64,000 nt of DNA. Source: Lactuca virosa (Eukaryota > Streptophyta > Magnoliopsida > Asterales > Asteraceae). Made by a program: the position numbers and the translations under genes. Every line of letters begins with the position of its first letter. Positions within the stretch are counted from its first letter, which is position 1. The stretch spans positions 125,615,111 to 125,679,110 of the forward strand of contig CAKMRJ010005634.1 in the NCBI GenBank assembly GCA_928212115.1. The letters run 5' to 3'. Shown in pieces: positions 57,575-64,000 of this stretch. The notes under the pieces were generated by a model that was given only the letters and a program-made list of their open reading frames with translations, was not told the origin of the DNA and ran no database searches.

Positions 57575-58336
57575 TCTATCACTAATTAAGCAATTTTTAA
57601 CAGTTTTAATTGCATAAAGATTTGGAAAGATCTCCTTAAGCTTTAAGTCACCACACCAAACATCCTTCTAAAAGTGAGTTTTATCCCCTTTACCTATTAC
57701 CCTTCTGAAAAAGAGTATTCAACTCAATTCCTTTATCACAAAAATCCTTATCTAAATTTGAGATATCAAGCCAAACACCTTTTAAAGACTTTTTAGCCAA
57801 GGGTTTGCCATCAATAAGCATAATATTATGAATGGCTTTGACACAAGAGCACCACAAATCATCATACCCAACTCTTAACCTCCACCACCACTTTGCAAGA
57901 AGTGACAAGTTTGCCAAGTCGAGACAACTCACTCCTAGACCCCCATTTTCTTTTGATTTCGTAACAACATCCCAAGAAACCTAATATATTTTTTTATTAG
58001 CTTCATCTCCACCCCCTATAGAAAACGCATTCTCAAACTATCTAGAATATTAATCACTTTCTTTGGAGCTCTAAAAAAAGAAAAGTAGTAAAGCGGAAGA
58101 CTACTAAGCACCGAGTTAACAAGAGTGAGACCTCCACCAAAAGAAAGGCATTTCGCCTTCCAATTTGATAATTTCCTTTTTACTTTCTCAATCACCGGAC
58201 TCCAATGTTTTGCTAGCTTCATATTGGCCCCAACTGGTAGGCCCAAATAAGTGAAGGGGAGAGCAGCGGACTCACACTTCAAGATGCTAGCAAGCCCATC
58301 AATCTCCAAAGAGTTAACATTAATGCCGCCTCGGTT
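57575..58336 (-). pseudogene. LINE ORF2: RT C-terminal part, broken
   Basis: Two minus frames carry typical LINE text. 58309-58016 has ALPFTYLGLPVGAN, KLSNWKAKCLSFGGGLTLVNSVLSSLPLYYFS. 57932-57690 has LANLSLLAKWWWRL and DLWCSCVKAIH. Stops and frame changes separate them. The catalytic RT core is absent; the element begins at 58336 next to the target duplication. Confidence 0.8.
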
Positions 58337-58348
58337 TCATTTTTCACC

Positions 58349-59756
58349 TCATCCGTCATATCCGCTATATGTGATATATCATGTTTTTTTCTATTATAAC
58401 ACAAATATATAAAAAAGGAGCACTGGATTTAAAGGCTCTAAGCCATCGTCTAAACTGTCCAATCCATTGGCACAAGTTAGTGTTGGAGGTTGTGTTCCAA
58501 AAGAGTATTTGGTTTTTTGGACGTACCGAAATGGACTCATCTTCAAAGCAAGCGATTTTCGGATAGTATTTTTGAAAGGATAGTTTCCTATTATTTTAAT
58601 TGGCTTGTTCAGAAAAAACATAAAGTTAATGTCATTGAATTTCTTATATACGAAACATAGCTTTAAATTTGCAATTGTTTTTCTTCTTTTCCGACTACAT
58701 TTTATAAAACTCAGCAATTCCAAAAAAATACTAGGTTTTTTTTTAAATAAAACCATGTCATTCAAAAGTAAAAATCACCGTTATGCTAAAGAGAAACATG
58801 CAAGAAAATGACAAATGCATTTGTGTTGTCTCTATGCATGTAAAGAATAGAACAAACATTCTAACAAAAAAATCACGTCCACAACACATGCAAAGGATTC
58901 ACTTGTCCAGCTAACACAGCTGGCCACGACAATGACACATACATTCATTTTGTAGTTAGATAACAAAAATATCTAATTAAGACATTTTCTTCAAAAAGAT
59001 CAACTACGTACGGCGCATTTTAATAGGCCAATATGTTGTATTTATTGGCAAAAGAAAGATTTTGTACATTGAAATTTCAACAATGTTTAACAAATTACCT
59101 CTCGAAGCAATTAATTACGGATTTGATAGGAAAGAAACGTTTTCTTCAACCGAAGTGTTGTTAACATGAATTTTTAGATTAAAAAGGTAGCCGATTTGGT
59201 TATTCAACTAATTTTTTTATATTTAAAACTAGTTTATAAACCATAGGAACCATTGTTTACAAAATTAATTAAACTTTTAATAGTAAAAACTCAAAATTAT
59301 TAATCAATTATTTTAAATAAATTATTAATTAAGAGATATTTTTTAGTTATATCAAATTATAATCGTTGATGTAAATAAATACGTAAAATTATATCACCTT
59401 ATAATATGTATTAATTTTTATTTTAATGTTATTAATTTAATATATTTAAAGTAGAAATTTAAAATTTGAAATTTAAAATGGAATATCAGTTGATTGACAA
59501 GTGACATGACATTAATTAGGACGTCTAATAGGATGACACATGACAAAAAAAAAATAAACATATTCTTTTATTATAATAGGAAGAGAATATTTAAAATTCC
59601 AAATATAACTTTTAAAGACAAATAACATATTTTGTGAGTATTAGTTCCATAATTGATAAACTATTAGATGACTAATCATTAGTAATTAATAATATTAAAT
59701 GGAAAAGAAAAAGTAATATAACAATAATCAACATACATACGCCTATGCTCATTGAT
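58349..59756. other. AT-rich spacer, nothing recognised
   Basis: Continuation of the DNA into which the LINE inserted (left part ends at 38434). A minus frame of 123 codons (58394-58765) shows no motif and is AT-rich. No RNA gene was seen. Confidence 0.3.
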
Positions 59757-59766
59757 ATTATATATA

Positions 59767-59808
<42 letters not shown>

Positions 59809-59851
59809 ATCTATCTATATATATATATATATCTATATATATATATAATAT
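59757..59851. repeat. (TA)n-rich microsatellite
   Basis: About 95 bases of TA repeats with TATC interruptions. Confidence 0.9.
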
Positions 59852-60873
59852 ATATAACCTTAATAAGCATTTAGCCTCAAATGCCGAATTTTAAGAGGTA
59901 CAACCTTTAAAATATCATATACAACAACTTTATGCATTAGAGAATAATAAATCCTATTCGGTCAAATGAAAAAGTCAAAATAAGAATCAGGAGTATTCAA
60001 TCGTATTTGACCGATTCATACCATAATTTAAGGAGCTTTAGTTAGTTTCAAACTTGAAGTCGTCACCTTAAATTCCTTCAATCAATCTGGAGATGGTTTT
60101 GATTTGAAGTTAGATTGAAGCCCTAGAAGCCCACCCACTACCTTCTGCTCCGTCATCGCCGTTGTTGCTTCGACTACCACCACCATCTGCAGCTTTCACG
60201 GTCGCCTTCAATTACCACCAAAGCCTTCACCCACCCTTCTCCATTTCGGAATTCCTAACGTCACTGTCCATCGCACCATTGCTCATCTCTCACTAAGCTG
60301 ATTTTTCTTTCCTTCCGAACCCTAGATAACTGGTCATAACCATTGTGTCACCTCCTGCTTCAGTCACCAACGACTTCATTTAAGTTATAATCAATAATCA
60401 CATAACCATGTAAGCTTTTGCATCGCATGTGTGTAAGGTTACAACTTGCGATTTCACCTCACCTACTCTCATCATCTATTTTGATTTCTAAAAGTCAAAT
60501 GTGTTTAATATGACATATATTTGTGTTAAATCTAATGATTCAAGAGTCTCGAACTACCGAACACCATATATACGAACACATAATGTTTTACAGGCCACTT
60601 CTATAGATGCATGGATGTACTGAAGGTATGGTTATTCATATAACATTCTACATGTTGTGTAGTTGATGACACCTCAAAGGATATCCTAGATTCATATGCC
60701 AAAATTATATGTATTTTTCTTTCAAATACTCTTTAAATATGATGCATATTTGGAGTCATCCCGAATCCTTGAAGTTTAAAATACAAAAGATCATCTGAAT
60801 TTGGTTCTTTCCCTTTCCTTCGCTTTCCCAGCTTTTTTTTATTGATTTTCATAATTTTTGTTTTCCGATTTAC
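59852..60873. other. Spacer, possible old gene edge
   Basis: No open frame is supported. 60100-60330 is C-rich (CCACCACC, CTTCACCCACCC) and contains AACCCTAG, compatible with a gene's 5' leader or a decayed exon, but no protein family can be read. Confidence 0.25.
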
Positions 60874-61866
60874 TGTAGACCAAAATTTTCAAATAAAATT
60901 TTCATTTTTATTAACCAAAACACTCCCGTAAAATATGAAATAACAATGACAATTGTTTTCAAAATCCATAACATCAACGTTTTATCTCAATTATCAGAGT
61001 GTCCCATCAAATCAAATGTCGAAAAGTGCATGCCGCGCCATCAAGCCTTGCCTTGCCCTTAGGATCAGATGTAGCTGAAACAAATCAATAAACTGTAAGC
61101 TAATGCTTAGTGAGTTCCCCAGAGTATACCCCACACAATCTACATAATCACATAATCCATATTAGCTATAAAAGCTACATAAACCATATAAGCCATGCAT
61201 ACAAACATATAAGGATGAATGGGACATGGAGGCTATTAAAGTCCATATTAGCCTTCCTTGTGGATATAATGCATGAATGGGACATGGAGGCTATTAAAGT
61301 CTGCAACTTTAATCCTCTAGAGGTCTTATAGAGGCCAGATCTACACGCCTAACCTCTGGAAACCTCTTATCTTGGAACATCCAACCTAACGTCTTAAAAC
61401 AAGCCCTAAACTACCAAAAGACGAGATCTAATACACTACATGTCAAGGTTATGGCTTTATACCTTCAAAATGCAGCGCCTGATGTAGAGTTTCTGGATCC
61501 AAGATCATTCATCCAAGATTGCTACTTCACTCTTCAATGCTTCCTTCAAGAATCACACCACAACACTCAAAACTTAAAGGGACAAGAGGGGGAGGCGGTT
61601 CTAGGGTTTCTCTGAGTAAGGAGGCTGGTAAGGAGGCCAGCCATAATGGTTAAGTTCTTTAAAAGGGGTTCTAAACCCAGGAAATTAGGGTTTTCCTTAC
61701 TGTGCCTACTCGTCGAGTTGGGCCTTCCAACTTGTCGAGTAGACCCTGATTCCCGCGTCCAATATCGATCTCTACTCGTCGAGTTGGCTCCCCAACTCAT
61801 CGAGTCCCAGTGCAAAACCCTAAAAAACTTTAAAAAAAATAAATGATGCCTGGAACAAGCGCTACA
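60874..61866 (-). repeat. G4 3' LTR
   Basis: On the minus strand it begins TGTAGCGCTTGTTCC. ACTCGTCGAGT words lie at 61708-61808, about 60-160 bases in. A direct repeat GAATGGGACATGGAGGCTAT (+AAAG) occurs at 61217 and 61275. GGGGAACTCACTAAGC (minus, near 61112) and TTTGTTTCAG are shared with G1 and G2. Confidence 0.75.
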
Positions 61867-61883
61867 AATCTCCCTCACTTGAA

Positions 61884-62960
61884 CTAGACTTCGTCGTCGA
61901 AGTCCGCTGAAGGAAACAAATCTGGGTAGTGATCTCGCATCTCCTCTTTCGGCTCCCATGTCCATTCAGAGCCTCTTCGGTGCTGCCATTGCACCTTCAC
62001 CAACTTCACCTCCTTGTTCCGATGGACCTTCGTCTTCCTATCCAAAATCACAACGGGCCTCTCAATGTAGTTCATGCTCTCATCCACCAGAATTTCATCC
62101 AAGGAAATAATCGCGGCCTCGTCTATAACACACTTTCGAAGCTGAGACACATGGAAGGTGTTGTGTGTCCGGCTGAGCTCGTCTGGTAGATCCAAACGGT
62201 AAGCCACCTTGCCTACCCGGGCCGAAATCCTGAACGGACCAATATACCGGGGCCCTAACTTGCACCTCTTCCGGAACCGAATGACACCCTTCCACGGTGA
62301 TACTTTCAGCAATACGAAGTCTCCCACCTGGAACTCAAGGTCCGATCGACGCCAGACATCATAGCTTTTCTGACGGCTCAGTGCGACTCGTAGCCGGTCG
62401 CGGACCTGCTGAATCAACTTGGTAGTCTTGAGCACTACCTCAGTGCTCCCCATGACTCGGTGTCCAACCTCACTCCAACAAACAGGGGTCCTACACCTCC
62501 GACCATACAACATCTCAAACGGTGGTCGGTCGATACTAGCATGATAGCTATTGTTATATGAAAACTCTGCTAGTGGGAGGTATGTATCCGAACTCCCTCT
62601 AAAATCCAACACGCATGACCGAAGCATATAATCAAGTGTCTTGATCATCCTCTCACTCTGGCCATCTGTCTGGGGTTGGTACTCCGTGTTGAAATGTAAC
62701 TGAGTGCCCAGTTCCTCGTGGAACTTCTTCCAAAATCTAGATGTAAATCGAAAATCTCTGTCGGAGACTACTGACACTGGCACCCCATGCCTAGCCACCA
62801 CTTCTCACACATAAATATCTGCTAATTTCTCAGTGGAGATGCTCTCGGAGATTGGAATAAAGTGGGCACTCTTCGTCAACTTATCCACAATCACCCATAT
62901 GGCATCCACACCCCTCGTTGTCCTCGGTAACTTCGTGATGAAGTCCATGGTGATCTCTTC
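61884..62960 (-). pseudogene. G4 integrase with chromodomain-like tail
   Basis: The open part 62801-61884 (305 codons) carries VVSDRDFRFTSRFW (second catalytic Asp), TDGQSERMIKTL (third, Glu kept), PPFEMLYGRRCRTP, FVLLKVSPWKG, GPRYIGPFRISARV, FHVSQLRKC and the tail VKVQWQHRRGSEWTWE, ending DFDDEV and stop. Two nonsense codons lie upstream: a TGA before EVVARHGV (near 62806) and a TAG just before EEITMDF (near 62960). The latter codon is also TAG in G1. Confidence 0.85.
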
Positions 62961-64000
62961 CTACTTCCACATAAGATTGGGTAGCGGCTGAACCTTGCCA
63001 GGTGGCCGCTGATGTTCGGCCTTGACCTTCCCGCAGGTCAAGCACCGCTCCACAAACCAAGCGATCTCCTACTTCATACAGGGCCACCAGTAGCTCATCC
63101 TCAGATCTCTATACATTTTTGTAGCTCCCGGATGTATAGAGAACTTGGACTTATGTGCCTCCTCCAATATCTTCTGTCTCACTCCCCCAGTCACCGGTAC
63201 CCACACCCGGCCACACTATGTCAAGAGCCCCCGACCATCCCGTATAAATAAGGGAAACTACCCCCGAATCCGCTCTATCTTCCAGTTCTCTTTCTTCAAA
63301 CCCTCCACTTGAGCCTTCTTGATCATATCTAGTAGTGGAGAGACCACCGTCATCCTCAGACAAACGTTCCCGATCGGAGAACCTGCCGTCTTGTGGCTCA
63401 AAGCATCGGCCACTATGTTGGCCTTCCCAGGGTGGTACAAGATCTCACAATCATAATCTTTCAGTACATCCAACCACCTCCTCTGCCACATGTTCAGGTT
63501 CTGCTGATCCATCAAATACTTCAAACTCTTATGATCAGTCAAGATGGTGCATCGAACTCCATACAAGTAATGCCTCCAGATCTCTTGAGGGCAAACACAA
63601 ACACCCCTAATTCCAGGTCATGAGTGGGGTAGTTAGCCTCATGAGGCTTCAACTGCCTCGAGGCGTACGTGATCACATACCCTCGATGCATCAGTACAAC
63701 GCCTAACCCCATGATAGACGCATCACAGTACACCACCAAATCATCCAACCCATCGGGTAGTGCTAAAATCCGGGCCTCGCACAACCTCTGCCTCAAGGTC
63801 TCGAAAGCCAATTGCTAGTCTGGGCCCCACCAAAAGGTCACATTCTTCTTGGTCAAACGGGTCAAGGGTACAACGATCTTGGAGAAATCCTGTATGAATC
63901 TCCGATAATACCCTGCAAGTCCCACGAAGCTACGGATCTCAGATGCGTTCTTCGCTACTTCCCACTGCATCAGCGCCTCGATCTTGGCTGGATCAACCAT
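62961..64000 (-). pseudogene. G4 RT connection, RNase H and integrase zinc domain
   Basis: Minus-strand blocks in order: IRSFVGLAGYYRRFIQDFS (from 64000), a stop near 63813, VVYCDASIMGLGVVLM, ANYPTHDLELGVFVFAL, a frame change near 63570, YGVRCTILTDHKSLKYL, KANIVADALSHKT, then after stops the zinc domain AHKSKFSIHPGATKM and CLTCGKVKAEHQ near 63030. The first part of RT is outside the window. Confidence 0.85.

Larger units (their letters stand above)
38447..58336 (-). mobile_element. LINE (non-LTR retrotransposon L1), 5'-truncated, split by G2
   Basis: LINE sequence occupies 56952-58336 and 38447-38623; everything between is the later G2/G3 insertion. The 12-base target duplication TCATTTTTCACC lies at 38435-38446 and 58337-58348. 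On the minus strand the element ends in an A-rich tail (T-run at 38447-38456). Only the last part of ORF2 is present (RT C-terminus and zinc-binding domain), which is the normal outcome of 5' truncation during LINE insertion. Target-primed insertion explains the long duplication and the A tail. Confidence 0.8.
60874..64000 (-). mobile_element. Ty3/gypsy retrotransposon G4, 3' half in window
   Basis: Minus-strand pol (64000-61884) followed by a polypurine tract (GTGAGGGAGAT, minus) and an LTR of 993 bases with TGTAG...CTACA ends (61866 to 60874). The other LTR and gag lie beyond the right edge. Its pol is more intact than that of G1 and clearly of the same chromovirus group: the blocks align one to one, including the 41 codons deleted in G1. 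Confidence 0.85.

Noticed and set aside
58394..58765. 123-codon minus frame as a gene
   Set aside because: AT-rich, no motif, no leader or splice support.
61567..61965. 132-codon minus frame
   Set aside because: Runs across the G4 pol end, polypurine tract and LTR; mostly non-coding LTR text.
22283..64000. Endogenous pararetrovirus or other plant virus insertion
   Set aside because: All RT-containing segments have LTRs, primer sites and integrase or LINE features; no movement or coat-protein signature was seen.

Overview
The window looks like intergenic DNA from a large, AT-rich dicot plant genome. It is almost wholly transposable elements in several states of decay. I think Asteraceae, perhaps the lettuce tribe, is the most likely source. 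That guess rests only on the style of the Ty3/gypsy LTRs (CG-containing palindromic words such as ACTCGTCGAGT) and on the SANT-like gene family at the left end; no marker gene settles it. I found no intact host gene, rRNA, tRNA or CRISPR array.

Layout. 1-2.6 kb: one partial and two broken members of a plant SANT/Myb-like (NAM-associated) family, plus a small frameshifted Cys-rich/coiled-coil reading frame. 2.8-5.5 kb (-): a decayed Mutator-like transposase gene with two recognisable introns. 5.7-6.5 kb: a TA microsatellite, a cluster of hairpins and a diverged tandem repeat. 6.5-8.9 kb and 20.3-21.1 kb: non-coding repeat DNA, split by a Ty1/copia element C1 (8944-20250, -), which is itself interrupted by a short LTR element N1 (14858-18438, +). 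21.1-22.3 kb: the 3' end of a second copia element, C2 (-). 22.3-35.0 kb: a Ty3/gypsy chromovirus-like element G1 (+), interrupted inside its RT region by N2 (27076-30572, +), a relative of N1. 35.0-38.4 kb: AT-rich spacer with a MITE-like hairpin and a possible 5' gene remnant.

38.4-58.3 kb is a three-level nest. A 5'-truncated LINE (L1, -, 12-bp target duplication) is interrupted by a gypsy-derived element G2 (38624-56951, -) that keeps LTRs, PBS and PPT but has no recognisable pol. One LTR of G2 is interrupted by a third gypsy element G3 (39541-49700, -) with 3.0-kb LTRs and a large pol deletion. 58.3-60.9 kb is AT-rich spacer. 60.9-64 kb is the 3' half of a fourth gypsy element G4 (-), which runs off the window.

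Most boundaries are supported by paired LTRs, 5-bp target duplications, initiator-Met tRNA primer sites and polypurine tracts. Reading frames of the target are restored when N2 and G2 are conceptually removed. The main unexpected signals are: (1) each of the four gypsy LTR families carries its own CG-containing palindromic word, repeated near the LTR 5' end and, in three families, again further in; (2) a conserved splice-donor/acceptor-like pair inside the LTRs; (3) a 69-bp intron-like insert, a multiple of three without stops, in the G1 protease.
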